DNA of 64,000 nucleotides from Sinimarinibacterium arenosum (GTDB taxonomy: Bacteria; Pseudomonadota; Gammaproteobacteria; Nevskiales; Nevskiaceae), in NCBI RefSeq assembly GCF_005047655.1, contig NZ_SUKF01000008.1, forward strand, positions 124,001 through 188,000, in the 5' to 3' direction. Both the position numbers and the translations under genes were made by a program. The notes under the pieces are model-generated. The model was not told where the DNA came from. It saw nothing but the letters and a program-made list of their open reading frames with translations, and ran no database searches. Shown in pieces: positions 35,489 through 45,027 of the stretch; within the stretch, counting starts at the first letter, position 1; each line of letters begins with the position of its first letter.

Positions 35489-36688
35489 CTATCGACCGTT
35501 GGTCTGCCGAACGCGCTGAAGGAACCGAGCTGCGACATGCCTAAGTTTTGCATGTGCGCGCTCCTGAGAGCTGCCGCATGCGTCAGGAATCTCCATGATG
35601 CCGTCAATCGGGAATTCGTAACTCGCACTGCTCGCGCCGTTGGAATAGTCGGTCACCGTGACGCGGAGACGATCACCGTTGAACTCGACGACGGATGCGC
35701 GGATGTCCTCGGGCTCGATCGAATCGCCATGATCGGCGATGAGCATGCTCACATCGGCGCGACCAGCGCTGGCGGTGACTTCGTCGCCGATGAAGTTCAT
35801 GACGACCGGCTCGGTGGTCTGTATCGAATAGTCACCGTCCAGGATGCAGGCTTCACCGTCGGCGTAGTTCAGGTCGCTACCGTGTCCGAACGCCCCGTTG
35901 TCGGTAAAGGTGATGGTGTCGAACCCGCTGCTCTGGGTATAGCGCATCAGAATGTCTGATTCGATCGTGTAGACGAGATTGCCGTTTCCGAGGTCCGCGT
36001 CGGCGCCGCCTGTGCGCACGGTGCCGCTGATCGATTTGCCGTAGTGAATTGCGTTGGTATCCGGTGTGGTGGTCCACTGAACGTCGCCGCTGAACCTGAA
36101 GTATCCGGTCGATGTTCCCGCGCCATTCCTGAAGTCGATCCGATGTTCACCGCTGACCGCGCCGTTGCTCAGCGCTGCTGCCAACGTGAAATCCTCGACG
36201 ATGGTGTCGCCATCGGGTCGGTACTGGTAGTAAAGATAGCCGCTTTCAAAGACGGCGTTGCCACGCAGTGAGCTGGCGGACAGGCGACAGTCCGAAAGGT
36301 CCGCATTCAACAGGACGTAGCTCAGATTTCCTTCGCTGTCCTGGGTCGCATAACTGTCTGGGTCGACCTCGGCGGTTCCGCTCTGGCAGTCGATCGCCGG
36401 ATCCAGCAGCGGACCGGAGAATGGTGATGAGCGGCCGTTGTCCTGCAGCGTCAGATTCGAATAGACGGCGCTGAACTGCGTGGGGTCGACGAGGTAGTTC
36501 AGCATCGCCGTGTACGCGGCGCTGAACGCGTAGTCGCGAAGGTCGATACTGCCGCCACCGCCACCGCCACCGCCACCGCCACCGCCGCAGGCGGCGAGGC
36601 TGAGGCTCAGAAGAAGAATGATGGTCGGCCAGGCTGTTGCGTGCCTCGTCCGGCGCTGCGATTCAATGTTGATGCTCCAGAAGTGCAT
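35489..36688 (-). CDS. Secreted lipoprotein of unknown function with a glycine tract
   Basis: The 399-residue product has a lipobox ending LSLSLAAC, with the cysteine directly followed by twelve glycines and then SIDLRDYAFSAAYTAMLNYL. The remainder is rich in Asp, Ser, Thr and Tyr with many beta-strand-like segments and is not a family I recognise. The ribosome binding region (GGGAGCAGG) precedes the ATG at 36688. The gene converges on the wHTH-kinase gene, ending 42 bases from it. The hexanucleotide repeat behind the Gly tract is listed separately. Likely an outer-surface lipoprotein. Confidence 0.75.
   Translation of the reverse strand: MHFWSINIESQRRTRHATAWPTIILLLSLSLAACGGGGGGGGGGGGSIDLRDYAFSAAYTAMLNYLVDPTQFSAVYSNLTLQDNGRSSPFSGPLLDPAIDCQSGTAEVDPDSYATQDSEGNLSYVLLNADLSDCRLSASSLRGNAVFESGYLYYQYRPDGDTIVEDFTLAAALSNGAVSGEHRIDFRNGAGTSTGYFRFSGDVQWTTTPDTNAIHYGKSISGTVRTGGADADLGNGNLVYTIESDILMRYTQSSGFDTITFTDNGAFGHGSDLNYADGEACILDGDYSIQTTEPVVMNFIGDEVTASAGRADVSMLIADHGDSIEPEDIRASVVEFNGDRLRVTVTDYSNGASSASYEFPIDGIMEIPDACGSSQERAHAKLRHVAARFLQRVRQTNGR
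36555..36584 (-). repeat. Hexanucleotide microsatellite (CCACCG)x5 inside a lipoprotein gene
   Basis: Five perfect copies of a six-base unit lie in tandem in the glycine tract just after the lipobox. Changes in copy number would keep the frame and alter only the number of glycines. Confidence 0.9.
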
Positions 36689-36837
36689 GACCTGCTCCCT
36701 GTTGGGTGCCGACGAAAGCGTCGGTGGCAGGGAGCTTTGCGAGTGTGGATCATGAAGTCCTCACGCGCATGCAACGGAATTGCAACGCTCTGATTTTCTA
36801 TGTGAAGCAACGACTTGTAGGCGTGGATTGCGCGGAC

Positions 36838-37986
36838 TTAAGCGACGGACACGCAATTGCGCCCTTGTTCCTTGGCCGCGTAGAGCGCGCCGTCGGCAGC
36901 GGTCAGCGCCTGCGAAACGTCGCCCTGGCTGACGGCACTGACGCCGATGCTGACGGTAATGGTCAGCGTGTCGCGGCCATACGAGACCTCCATCGCCTCG
37001 ACGGCGGCGCGCAGGCGTTCAGCCAACTGGGTGGCGCCAGTGACGTCGGTGTCCGGCAGCAGGATCCAGAATTCCTCACCGCCGACGCGGGCGAACAGGT
37101 CATCCGGGCGCAGCTGCATCGTCACTGTACGCGCGAAGTTGCGCAGCACGGCATCACCGGCGGCGTGACCATGGGTATCGTTCAAGCGCTTGAAGTGATC
37201 CAGATCCAGTGCCAGCAGCGCGGTGCTCTGTCCGCGCGGCAGGTCGGCCAGCAGTTCCAGCGTGCGGGCCAGGAAGGCGCGCCGGTTCAGTACGCCAGTC
37301 AGTTCGTCCTCGTTGGCCAGGCGATCGAGCCGCAGCTGCAGGCGCTGGCTGGTCAGCAGCAGAAAGCCGAACGGGCTCAGAAAAATGGCGGCCTGACTCG
37401 CAGCAAACCACAGCACCTGGATGACGCCGCCGGAGAACAGCTGGGTGTACTCCGGATCGATCAGCGCGTCGGTGGCGCGCACCAGTGTCGCGATGATGGA
37501 AATGACAAAGACCGTCGCCACAGCACCGTAAGTCAACTGTTGTGGACCCCGACTGGCGCGCAGCAGATCGCGCACGATCAATGCGCAGGCGATCACCATG
37601 GCGCCGCTGAATACGGCGACGCGGATGCGGATGTTGGGTGTGACCAGGCTCCAGTACGCCAGCGCCGCGGCGCTGGCGAGCGTGATGCCGATGGCGCTGC
37701 GCCAGAACACCGGACGGCGTGTGAACAGCGCGGTGCCGACATGCAGCATGAAGTAGCCGGCCATGATCAGCAGGTTGCCGATGACGATGGTCCAGAAATC
37801 CGGCAGCTTGTTGCGCAGGCCGACCAACACCGCGCCCGCGCCGAGCGCCAGAAATGCACCGCCCCAGAAACGCACCGCCAGCTCGCTGGAGTGCACGCGC
37901 CAGACGAAGAGCATCGCGACCATGGCATAGACCGCCGACAGGCCCGTATTCAACACCAGGGTCGGCATGTCGAGCATCAGGGTCAT
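36838..37986 (-). CDS. Diguanylate cyclase (GGDEF), membrane-bound
   Basis: Makes c-di-GMP from two GTP. The 382-residue protein has an N-terminal MHYT/MASE-like bundle of six or seven TMs (TLVLNTGLSAVYAMVAMLF to FLSPFGFLLLTSQRLQLRL), then a GGDEF domain with DELTGVLNRRAFLARTLELL and the active-site GGEEF. The inhibitory I-site is present: RPDD sits exactly five residues upstream of GGEEF (RPDDLFARVGGEEF). No EAL domain. Start chosen at the ATG giving the first TM; a longer open frame to 38085 has no TM before it. The signal sensed by the N-terminal domain is unknown. Confidence 0.92.
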   Translation of the reverse strand: MTLMLDMPTLVLNTGLSAVYAMVAMLFVWRVHSSELAVRFWGGAFLALGAGAVLVGLRNKLPDFWTIVIGNLLIMAGYFMLHVGTALFTRRPVFWRSAIGITLASAAALAYWSLVTPNIRIRVAVFSGAMVIACALIVRDLLRASRGPQQLTYGAVATVFVISIIATLVRATDALIDPEYTQLFSGGVIQVLWFAASQAAIFLSPFGFLLLTSQRLQLRLDRLANEDELTGVLNRRAFLARTLELLADLPRGQSTALLALDLDHFKRLNDTHGHAAGDAVLRNFARTVTMQLRPDDLFARVGGEEFWILLPDTDVTGATQLAERLRAAVEAMEVSYGRDTLTITVSIGVSAVSQGDVSQALTAADGALYAAKEQGRNCVSVA

Positions 37987-38188
37987 TGCGGCATTCTGGC
38001 GTGATCGCGGTGCTGAGGGCGTTGGGTGGCAGGAGCAGGGAAAAACGCTCGTGCACGAACCCTCACGCCGTGTCACGAAGCGCATCGGCTTCGATGATAC
38101 GGCGGGGTGTCCGGCCTGCGCCGGTGTTGGTCAGTTCAGGGATGCCGGCTGTCGCTTCAGCGCGGGCTTGCGTCCGCCGGGTGCTGGC

Positions 38189-38851
38189 CTAGGCGTCGCT
38201 GTCGTCTGTGGGGCTGGTCGCCGGCCCCAGGCCGAGCTGGCGTTCCAGCTCCGAGACGCGTGCTTCGAGTGCGGCCAGGCGCTCGGCGAGCTGCGGATCG
38301 GCGCCGCGCGCAGCGGGTGCATCACTGATCGACACTTCAAACGGTGCAGACTCACTGACGCCGCACAGCGTGTGGGTGTAGCGGGCAGCCGACTGTCCCG
38401 GCGCCCGCGGCAGCAACACCACCAGGGGCTGTGCGCGGTCGGCCAGATCGTTCATCGCTGCGCTGAATGCCGCGGCGTCGCTGGGGCCACCGAGACTGCT
38501 GGCGTTGCTGCGCAGCTCGGCTGCGGTTTGCGGTCCGCGCAGCATCAGGGTCACCAGCAGCGCCTGCGTCGGCGGCTTCAGCATCATCTGGTACATGAAC
38601 TGCTGGCGCCATTTCTGGGCGCGGGCGCTGAAGCTGTCACGGGTGACGAGCTTGAGTTCTTCCAGTGAATTCAGCGCGGAACCGACCTGCCCTTCGGTCA
38701 GGTTCATCACCGGGCTGCGTGCGGTCTTCTGATTCGACGCCATCATGATGCCGTTCACGGTCATCGGGTAGTACTGCGGCGTGGTGATCGATTTTTCGAC
38801 CAGTACGGCGACAACGCGTGCCTGGTCAGGGCTGAGTATCAATTCGGACAT
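38189..38851 (-). CDS. yceH: YceH-family (DUF480) protein
   Basis: The 220-residue protein aligns with the YceH/UPF0502 family: LSPDQARVVAVLVEKSITTP, YYPMTVNGIMMASNQKTARSP, then PVMNLTEGQVGSALNSLEEL and GRAQKWRQQFMYQMMLKPPT-like second wing. It is predicted to contain two winged-helix-like units and may act as a DNA-binding regulator. The C-terminus adds a coiled coil (LAERLAALEARVSELERQLG). It lies 202 bases downstream of the diguanylate cyclase gene's start, on the same strand. Confidence 0.9.
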   Translation of the reverse strand: MSELILSPDQARVVAVLVEKSITTPQYYPMTVNGIMMASNQKTARSPVMNLTEGQVGSALNSLEELKLVTRDSFSARAQKWRQQFMYQMMLKPPTQALLVTLMLRGPQTAAELRSNASSLGGPSDAAAFSAAMNDLADRAQPLVVLLPRAPGQSAARYTHTLCGVSESAPFEVSISDAPAARGADPQLAERLAALEARVSELERQLGLGPATSPTDDSDA

Positions 38852-38943
38852 GAGCGATCACTTCGAGTGCTTCCGGGGACGCGGATCGTAACGGTCCTGC
38901 GCCGTGGCGGCCAGCGCATAGCGCATCCGGATCACGCGCCGCG

Positions 38944-40086
38944 TCATGACCCCTGCGCCAAACCGACGCGCAGGATGCGACCGTCCGCTTCGTCCGTGAG
39001 CAGATACAGATAACCGTCCGGTCCCATGCGCACGTCACGGATGCGGCGCTTGATGCCGTCGAGCAGACGTTCATCATGCACGACCGTGTCGCCGTCGAGT
39101 TCGAGGCGCGCCAGCTGGCCGAACTTCAGCGAGCCGACAAACAGGTTGCCGCGCCACGCCTTGAAGCGCTCCCCGGTATAGAACGCCATGCCGCTGGGGG
39201 CGATCGACGGCACCCAGTAGTGCAGCGGCTGTTCCATGCCCTCCGCCGCGCTGCGACCGTCGCCGACCGCAAGCCCGGAATACTCGCGGCCGTAGGTGAT
39301 GACCGGCCAGCCGTAGTTGCGGCCGGCACGCGCGATGTTGATCTCGTCGCCGCCCTTGGGGCCGTGTTCGTGCATCCACAGCTCGCCGCTGACGGGATGC
39401 AGCACCGCACCCTGCGCATTGCGGTGGCCGTAGGACCAGATCTCCGGGCGCGCGCCCTTGCGTCCGACAAAGGGATTGTCGTCCGGGATCGTGCCGTCGG
39501 CGCGAATGCGGATGACCTTGCCCAGATCGTTGTCCAGCGTCTGCGCCTGCGCGCGCCCCTTGTTGCGTTCGCCCAATGTCGCGTACAGCGTGCCGTCGTT
39601 CGCAAACACCAGCCGGCAGCCGAAGTGATGCCGGCTGTCCATACCGGGTTGCTGGCGGAAGATTGCGGTGACGTCGCTGATGCCGCTGTCGCCAAGGCGG
39701 GCATGGGCGATGGTGGTGCCGTTGGTGTCGCCGCGCGGCTCGCCGTAGCAGAAGTAGATGCGCCGCGACTGCGCGAAATCCGGTGCCAGCACCACATCGA
39801 GCAAGCCGCCTTGTCCACGCGCATAGACAGTGGGCACCCCACTCAGCGGTGCGGACACCGCGCCTGCTTGCGTGACAATGCGCAGGCGTCCAGGACGCTC
39901 CGTGACCAGCATGCGACCGTCCGGCAGAAACGCCAGCGACCACGGGTGTTCGAGGCCGTGGGCGATCTCGATCACATCGATGGCGCCGGCTTCACTGTTG
40001 AAACCTTGTGCGTGGGCTTGGGTCTGGGCCTGTGCCGGGCCGCACAGCAGTACCAGTAGCAAGCTCAGCATCGGAAAACGCCGCAT
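38944..40086 (-). CDS. PQQ-dependent aldose sugar dehydrogenase family (YliI/Asd-like)
   Basis: The 380-residue secreted protein has a signal peptide (MLSLLLVLLCGPAQAQ) and a six-bladed beta-propeller of the soluble glucose/sorbosone dehydrogenase type: GLEHPWSLAFLPDGRMLVTE, GQGGLLDVVLAPDFAQSRRI, HFGCRLVFANDGTLYATLGE, EIWSYGHRNAQGAVLHP and HEHGPKGGDEINIARAGRNY. These motifs bind PQQ and calcium. It should oxidise sugars in the periplasm if PQQ is available. ATG at 40086 chosen; a GTG three bases earlier is in frame. It follows eutC by 42 bases on the same strand. Confidence 0.9.
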   Translation of the reverse strand: MRRFPMLSLLLVLLCGPAQAQTQAHAQGFNSEAGAIDVIEIAHGLEHPWSLAFLPDGRMLVTERPGRLRIVTQAGAVSAPLSGVPTVYARGQGGLLDVVLAPDFAQSRRIYFCYGEPRGDTNGTTIAHARLGDSGISDVTAIFRQQPGMDSRHHFGCRLVFANDGTLYATLGERNKGRAQAQTLDNDLGKVIRIRADGTIPDDNPFVGRKGARPEIWSYGHRNAQGAVLHPVSGELWMHEHGPKGGDEINIARAGRNYGWPVITYGREYSGLAVGDGRSAAEGMEQPLHYWVPSIAPSGMAFYTGERFKAWRGNLFVGSLKFGQLARLELDGDTVVHDERLLDGIKRRIRDVRMGPDGYLYLLTDEADGRILRVGLAQGS

Positions 40087-40128
40087 CACATCACTCCGTC
40101 CGTCCGGGTCGGCACAGCCTAACCCGGC

Positions 40129-40938
40129 TCAGCGCGTGGACGTCAGCGGGTCGATACGATCGTGTGCGGCTTCCAGTTTCAGCGCGACGCCGGTCAGCTC
40201 GCGGCTGCGCGCGGTGCGCATCAGCCACGCCAAGGTGTCCGCCGCTGCTGCATGGCTCAGGCCGTCGGTGTGGATGTTGGAAATGCAGTTCCGAGCGGCG
40301 TCCGTGCAGCCGATCCGCGGCGCCCAGGTCAGATACACCCCGAGACTGTCGGCAACGGACAGGCCGGGGCGCTCGCCGATCAGCACCGCCACCATGCGCG
40401 CGCCGATGACCGCGCCGACTTCATCGCCGAGTGCCACGCGCGCCTGCTTTGCCAGCACCACCGGTGCGATCTTCCAGTCCGGCAGTCGCTGCAGGGTTTG
40501 TTCGATCACGGCGGCGGCATGCTGCTCGACGGCGGCGGACAGCCCGTCGGCAACGACGAACACCGCATCCCAGTCGCCGAGTTCGTGTTGCAGCTGCGCC
40601 AGATCGTCCGGCGCCACGCGGCGGCCGAGATCGGGGCGGCGCAGAAAGATCGCGCGGTCGGCGGCGCGTGAACGCAGCGACACGCAGCGATGCGGTGCGA
40701 GGGCGGTCGCGAGCCGATCGAAGTCCACGACTGCGTGCACGGCGTCGCGTGCGCGGCTGTGCGCGGCCTGGAACGCGAGCAGGGATTTCGTCGGCAGCGC
40801 GTCGCCGGCGCGGCCCAGACCGATGCGGGCCGGGGTGGTGCTGCGCAAGCGTGCGTAGAGATCGCTCGCTTCACTGTGATACGGGTCGGCGTCGGTGCCG
40901 GCAACGATGCCGGAATGAGAACGGCCTGTCGGTTTCAT
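40129..40938 (-). CDS. eutC: Ethanolamine ammonia-lyase small subunit
   Basis: Cobalamin-dependent enzyme subunit that splits ethanolamine to acetaldehyde and ammonia with EutB. The 269-residue product contains PARIGLGRAGDALPTKSLLA, FVVADGLSAAVEQHAAAVI and LIGERPGLSVADSLGVYLTW, all EutC signatures, followed by NCISNIHTDGLSHAAA. It starts ten bases after the eutB stop. No EutA reactivase, transporter or microcompartment genes are in the window, so this is a stand-alone eutBC pair, probably used to obtain ammonia. Confidence 0.95.
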   Translation of the reverse strand: MKPTGRSHSGIVAGTDADPYHSEASDLYARLRSTTPARIGLGRAGDALPTKSLLAFQAAHSRARDAVHAVVDFDRLATALAPHRCVSLRSRAADRAIFLRRPDLGRRVAPDDLAQLQHELGDWDAVFVVADGLSAAVEQHAAAVIEQTLQRLPDWKIAPVVLAKQARVALGDEVGAVIGARMVAVLIGERPGLSVADSLGVYLTWAPRIGCTDAARNCISNIHTDGLSHAAAADTLAWLMRTARSRELTGVALKLEAAHDRIDPLTSTR

Positions 40939-40948
40939 ACCGATGCCC

Positions 40949-42340
40949 TCATGTCAGATCGTCCATGCCCAGCGCCAGCATGCGCTGCAGCGCGGGGGCT
41001 TGCGGTGGCAGGGTGCCGTCGGCATTCATCATCGCCATGCGCTGCAGCCAGGCTTCGAACTCCGGTGCCGGCTTGCGCTGCAGCAGGTGACGCAGCGCCA
41101 GCACGTCGTGGTAGGACAGACTTTGATAGCCGAGCATGACGTCGTCGGCGCCCGGCACCGCGATCAGGAAGTTCACGCCGGCGTTGCCGAGCAGCAGCGC
41201 CAGCGTATCCATGTCGTCCTGATCGGCTTCGGCGTGATTGGTGTAGCAGACGTCCACGCCCATCGGCACGCCCAGCAGCTTGCCGCAGCAATGATCCTCC
41301 AGGCCGGCGCGGATGATCTGCTTGGCGTCGTACAGATATTCGGGGCCGATGAAGCCGACCACGGTGTTGACGATCAGTGGCTCGAACTCCCGCGCAACTG
41401 CATAGGCGCGCACCTCCAGCGTCTGCTGGTCGACGCCGTGATGCGCGTCGGCGGACAGTGCGCTGCCCTGGCCGGTTTCGAAATACATCACGTTGTTGCC
41501 GACCGTACCGCGCTGCAGGCCGCGTGCGGCGTCCATGCCTTCGCGCAGCAGTGCGAGGTTCACGCCGAAGCTGCGGTTGGCGCCCTCGGTGCCGGCGATG
41601 GACTGGAACACCAGATCCAGCGGCGCGCCGCGTTCGATCGCCTGAATGCTGGTGGTGACGTGTGCGAGCACGCAGGACTGCGTCGGGATGTCGAGCCGCT
41701 GGCGCAGCGTGTCGAGCATCTGCAGCAGGCGCACGCAGTCCCGCACGCTGTCGCCGGCCGGATTGACGCCAATCACCGCATCGCCGATGCCGAACAGCAG
41801 TCCATCCAGGGTCGAGGCGGCGACGCCCTGCAGATCGTCGGTCGGATGATTCGGCTGCAGACGGCTGCCGAGCCGGCCCGGCAGTCCGAGCGTGCTGCGA
41901 AAGCCGGTGACGACACGGCATCTGGCGGCGACGCTGACCAGATCCTGATTGCGCATCAGCTTGGACACGGCCGCGACCATCTCCGGCGTCAGGCCCGGCG
42001 CCAGCGCCGCAAGGGCGTCCGGCGTCGCCGCATACGACAGCAGCCAGTCGCGGAACTCGCCGACGCTCATCCCCGCCACCGGCGCGAATGCGGCGGCGTC
42101 ATGCCGGTCGAAGATCAGACGCGTGACCTCGTCGTCCGCATACGGAATCAGCGGCTCGTCCAGAAAGCGTTGCAGCGGCACGTCCGCCAGCGCATAGCGC
42201 GCGGCGACACGTTGCTCGTCCGACTCGGCCGCGATGCCGGCGAGTTCGTCGCCCGAGCGCTTCGGCGAGGCATAGGCCAGCAGCGACGCCAGATCATCGA
42301 AACGGTAGCTGCGGTGGCCGAGACGGCTGCGATAGCTCAT
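40949..42340 (-). CDS. eutB: Ethanolamine ammonia-lyase large subunit
   Basis: The 463-residue catalytic subunit starts at the ATG giving the family N-terminus (MSYRSRLGHRSYRFDDLASL). Signatures include KRSGDELAGIAAESDEQRVA, RCRVVTGFRSTLGLPGRLGS, LLFGIGDAVIGVNPAGDSV, TCLAHVTTSIQ-like segment and FETGQGSALSADAHHGVDQQ. These form the TIM barrel that holds adenosylcobalamin and ethanolamine. Length is normal. It is divergent from the PAP2 gene; the intergenic region of 147 bases must contain its promoter. It is co-oriented and coupled with eutC. Confidence 0.96.
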   Translation of the reverse strand: MSYRSRLGHRSYRFDDLASLLAYASPKRSGDELAGIAAESDEQRVAARYALADVPLQRFLDEPLIPYADDEVTRLIFDRHDAAAFAPVAGMSVGEFRDWLLSYAATPDALAALAPGLTPEMVAAVSKLMRNQDLVSVAARCRVVTGFRSTLGLPGRLGSRLQPNHPTDDLQGVAASTLDGLLFGIGDAVIGVNPAGDSVRDCVRLLQMLDTLRQRLDIPTQSCVLAHVTTSIQAIERGAPLDLVFQSIAGTEGANRSFGVNLALLREGMDAARGLQRGTVGNNVMYFETGQGSALSADAHHGVDQQTLEVRAYAVAREFEPLIVNTVVGFIGPEYLYDAKQIIRAGLEDHCCGKLLGVPMGVDVCYTNHAEADQDDMDTLALLLGNAGVNFLIAVPGADDVMLGYQSLSYHDVLALRHLLQRKPAPEFEAWLQRMAMMNADGTLPPQAPALQRMLALGMDDLT

Positions 42341-42487
42341 GCGCGATATGCTCTGCGGCGCGGACGCGCGGAAACTCGTGGAGATTCGTATATCACTCAG
42401 CACGAATCCTGCCACACGCTGTCATAGGCCAGAACCGTCCGGCAGGTTCGTTGCATGCTGGAATCCTTTTCGCCCATACGTGTGTGC

Positions 42488-43087
42488 ATGTCCCACGCCT
42501 TTGCAAACCTTGTGACGGAATTCGGCAACAGCGCGCTGTTGCTGGCACTGACTGGGCTGGTGGCCGCGTGGCTGCTGGCCACACGCCAGACGCGCGAAGC
42601 CGGGTTGTGGCTCGTCGTGGTGATCGCCTGTACTGGAATCATTGCGGCGCTGAAAATCTACTTCTCGGCCTGTCCGGTTGATGGCTGGGCATTGCACAGC
42701 CCCAGCGGACATGCGGGGTTCAGTGCCATGGTCTATGGCGGGATTGCCCACTTCACGCGGCATCGGCAACGGCCGCTCCAGACTTGGCTGCTGCGCGGAC
42801 TGGTGTTGTTCCTGGTGCTGGCCATTGCCTGGTCGCGTCTGGCCCTGCATGCGCACAGTGGGTTTGAAGTTCTGCTGGGTCTGGGGATCGGGTCGGCGGC
42901 CTTGCTCGGCTTTGTGGTGCTCAGTCGCGCACAGCCGTTGCGGCCGTTGCCGCTGTGGCTGGTGATTCCCGGCGTGCTGCTGCTGGTGTGGCTGTGGCAC
43001 GGTCATGCCGTCCAGTTCGAGGATTGGCTGGCGCAGATCGCGCGCAGCCTGAATCTGCGCACACTGTGGTGTGCCTCGGCGCATTGA
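42488..43087 (+). CDS. PAP2-family membrane phosphatase
   Basis: The 199-residue protein has six TM helices and PAP2 catalytic motifs in short form: the K-x6-R/P-like segment KIYFSACPVDGWALH, HSPSGHAGFSAMVYG, and SRLALHAHSGFEVLLG, where the final D is replaced by E. Such enzymes remove phosphate from lipid phosphates such as undecaprenyl pyrophosphate or phosphatidic acid at the outer face of the cytoplasmic membrane. Start at the ATG after a weak ribosome site; an upstream in-frame ATG at 42455 gives a less likely N-terminus. Confidence 0.82.
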   Translation: MSHAFANLVTEFGNSALLLALTGLVAAWLLATRQTREAGLWLVVVIACTGIIAALKIYFSACPVDGWALHSPSGHAGFSAMVYGGIAHFTRHRQRPLQTWLLRGLVLFLVLAIAWSRLALHAHSGFEVLLGLGIGSAALLGFVVLSRAQPLRPLPLWLVIPGVLLLVWLWHGHAVQFEDWLAQIARSLNLRTLWCASAH

Positions 43088-43161
43088 TGCGGCAGACTCT
43101 GCGCAACTTGCGCATCAACCATGCGTGCCAATGAACGACCGATATCTGCCTGGGGGCGGCC

Positions 43162-43863
43162 ATGATTGACCTGTACTACTGGACCACGCCCAACGGGCAC
43201 AAGATCACGATGTTCCTGGAAGAAACCGGGCTCGAATACCGCATCGTGCCGGTGCGCATTGGCCGCGGCGAACAGTTCACGCCCGAGTTTCTGGCGATCG
43301 CGCCGAACAACCGCATTCCGGCGATCGTCGATCACGCGCCGGCCGATGGCGGTGCGCCGCTGTCGCTGTTCGAGTCCGGTGCCATCCTGCAGTACTTGGC
43401 CGAAAAGACCGGACAGTTCCTGCCGACCGAAATCCGCGCGCGTGCGGAAACGCTGCAGTGGTTGTTCTGGCAGATGGCCGGCCTGGGGCCGATGGCGGGA
43501 CAGAACCACCATTTCAAAAAATACGCAGCCGAAAAAATCCCGTACGCGATCGACCGCTACGTGAAGGAGACCAATCGGCTGTATGGCGTGCTGAACAAGC
43601 GACTGGCCGATCGCGAGTTCGTTTCCGGTGAATACTCCATCGCGGACATGGCGAGCTATCCGTGGATCGTGCCGCACGAAGCGCAGGGACAGTCGCTGGA
43701 CGACTTCCCGCATCTGAAGCGCTGGTTCAACACCATCGCGGAACGCCCGGCCACGCAACGCGCCTACGCCGTGGCCAAGACCGTCAACACCGCACCGACG
43801 GTGGATGAAGAAGCCAAGCGTGTGCTGTTCGGACAGACCGCCAGCAACGTCGGGCCGCGCTGA
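43162..43863 (+). CDS. Glutathione S-transferase, YfcG/YghU-like
   Basis: The 233-residue cytosolic protein has a thioredoxin-like N-domain (MIDLYYWTTPNGHKITMFLE; APNNRIPAIVDHAP; LFESGAILQYLAEKTGQFLP), the YfcG-type substrate loop WLFWQMAGLGPMAGQNHHF, and a helical C-domain (FVSGEYSIADMASYPWIVPH). YfcG-like enzymes are disulfide-bond reductases using glutathione. It ends 137 bases before the integron integrase gene and is the last chromosomal gene before that element. Confidence 0.93.
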   Translation: MIDLYYWTTPNGHKITMFLEETGLEYRIVPVRIGRGEQFTPEFLAIAPNNRIPAIVDHAPADGGAPLSLFESGAILQYLAEKTGQFLPTEIRARAETLQWLFWQMAGLGPMAGQNHHFKKYAAEKIPYAIDRYVKETNRLYGVLNKRLADREFVSGEYSIADMASYPWIVPHEAQGQSLDDFPHLKRWFNTIAERPATQRAYAVAKTVNTAPTVDEEAKRVLFGQTASNVGPR

Positions 43864-43999
43864 ACCGCTGGGCTGCAGGAAAAGTAACCACCGCCAGAAG
43901 AAATCCGCGTTCGGGTCGAGTAGCGCCTACAGGTGCGTATCGAGAGCTTCCGCTCGCGCCGCTGCAAGTTCTCGCAAAGCGGAGCTTCGCTTCAACCCA

Positions 44000-44968
44000 C
44001 TAGATACGATCCAGCGGGCTGACCACGCCGCGCCCGCCGCGATTGAGCACGTGGGTATAGATCATCGTCGTGCTCACGTCGGAATGTCCAAGCAGCTCCT
44101 GCACTGTACGGATGTCGTAGCCCTCCTGAAGCAAATGCGTCGCAAACGAATGCCGCAGTACATGCGGAGAGCACGGCTTCGATATTTTTGCCGCACTTGA
44201 TGCCGCCGCGACCGCTCGCTGAATGGAGTCAGGCTGAATGTGATGCCGCATCGTCGCTCCAGACCGCGGGTCGCGAGACAGTTGCCGAGAGGGAAATACG
44301 AACTGCCATCCCAGCGACCAGGCTGCTTTGGGGTACTTCGCCGCCAGCGCATGGGGCAGTCCAACCTGCCCGAATCCGTTCGCCAGGTCGGTGTCATGAA
44401 TGGCCTTCACTCGGCTCAGCTGTTCCCGCAGTGGCAGCACGAGATTCTCGGGCAGTACCGTGATTCGATCTTTACCACCCTTACCCTCACGGACCACAAT
44501 CTCTCGCCGATGGAGCTCAACGTCCTTGACCCGCAGGCGCAATCCCTCCATCAGTCGCATCCCGGTCCCATACAACAGTTGTGCGATCAACCCCGGCACG
44601 CCCTTCATTGACTGCAACAGGCGTTTAACCTCCGTCTGGGTGAGTACGACAGGTAGACGGTCGCGCGCCTTGGCCTGAACGACTTCGTCAAGCCAGCGCA
44701 GGTCCTGCTCCAGGACGTGTCGATACAAGAACAGGATGGCCGCCTTGGCTTGGTTCTGAGTGGGGGCGGAAACTTGTCTCTTGACCGCCAAATCCGACAG
44801 AAACGCCGTCACTTCGGCGGCGCCCATCTCGGCAGGATGCCGCTTGCCATTGGCGATCACAAAGCGGCGTATCCAGTCGCAGTAGGCCCGTTCGGTGCTC
44901 AAGCTGTAATGCCTGACCCGCAATGCACTCCGGACACGATCCATCAGCCTGGGTGTTTCCTGATTCAT
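44000..44968 (-). CDS. intI: Integron integrase (tyrosine recombinase)
   Basis: The 322-residue protein has the phage-integrase N- and C-terminal domains. The extra integron segment lies between motif I and II ([40 protein letters not shown]), which distinguishes IntI from XerC/D. The catalytic set is visible: R in [18 protein letters not shown]-x-x-R in [15 protein letters not shown] in [15 protein letters not shown] and Tyr in YTHVLNRGG. It is transcribed away from the cassette array, as in class 1-3 integrons. Start at an ATG; a LexA-box-like site lies 60 bases upstream. Excises and inserts cassettes by attI x attC recombination. Confidence 0.95.
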   Translation of the reverse strand: MNQETPRLMDRVRSALRVRHYSLSTERAYCDWIRRFVIANGKRHPAEMGAAEVTAFLSDLAVKRQVSAPTQNQAKAAILFLYRHVLEQDLRWLDEVVQAKARDRLPVVLTQTEVKRLLQSMKGVPGLIAQLLYGTGMRLMEGLRLRVKDVELHRREIVVREGKGGKDRITVLPENLVLPLREQLSRVKAIHDTDLANGFGQVGLPHALAAKYPKAAWSLGWQFVFPSRQLSRDPRSGATMRHHIQPDSIQRAVAAASSAAKISKPCSPHVLRHSFATHLLQEGYDIRTVQELLGHSDVSTTMIYTHVLNRGGRGVVSPLDRI

Positions 44969-45027
44969 TGCGCAGTCTCATCCGGAAATATTTATCCAGC
45001 ATAAATCGGACTTCCGCTGCTAAGTAC

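Noticed and set aside
38826-39077. A small 83-codon minus-strand frame between yceH and the PQQ-type gene.
   Set aside because: No ribosome site or similarity; it overlaps the sugar dehydrogenase coding region.
44025-44190. IntI read as a XerC/XerD or phage integrase.
   Set aside because: The extra segment between motif I and HxxR and the adjoining attC sites point to an integron integrase.
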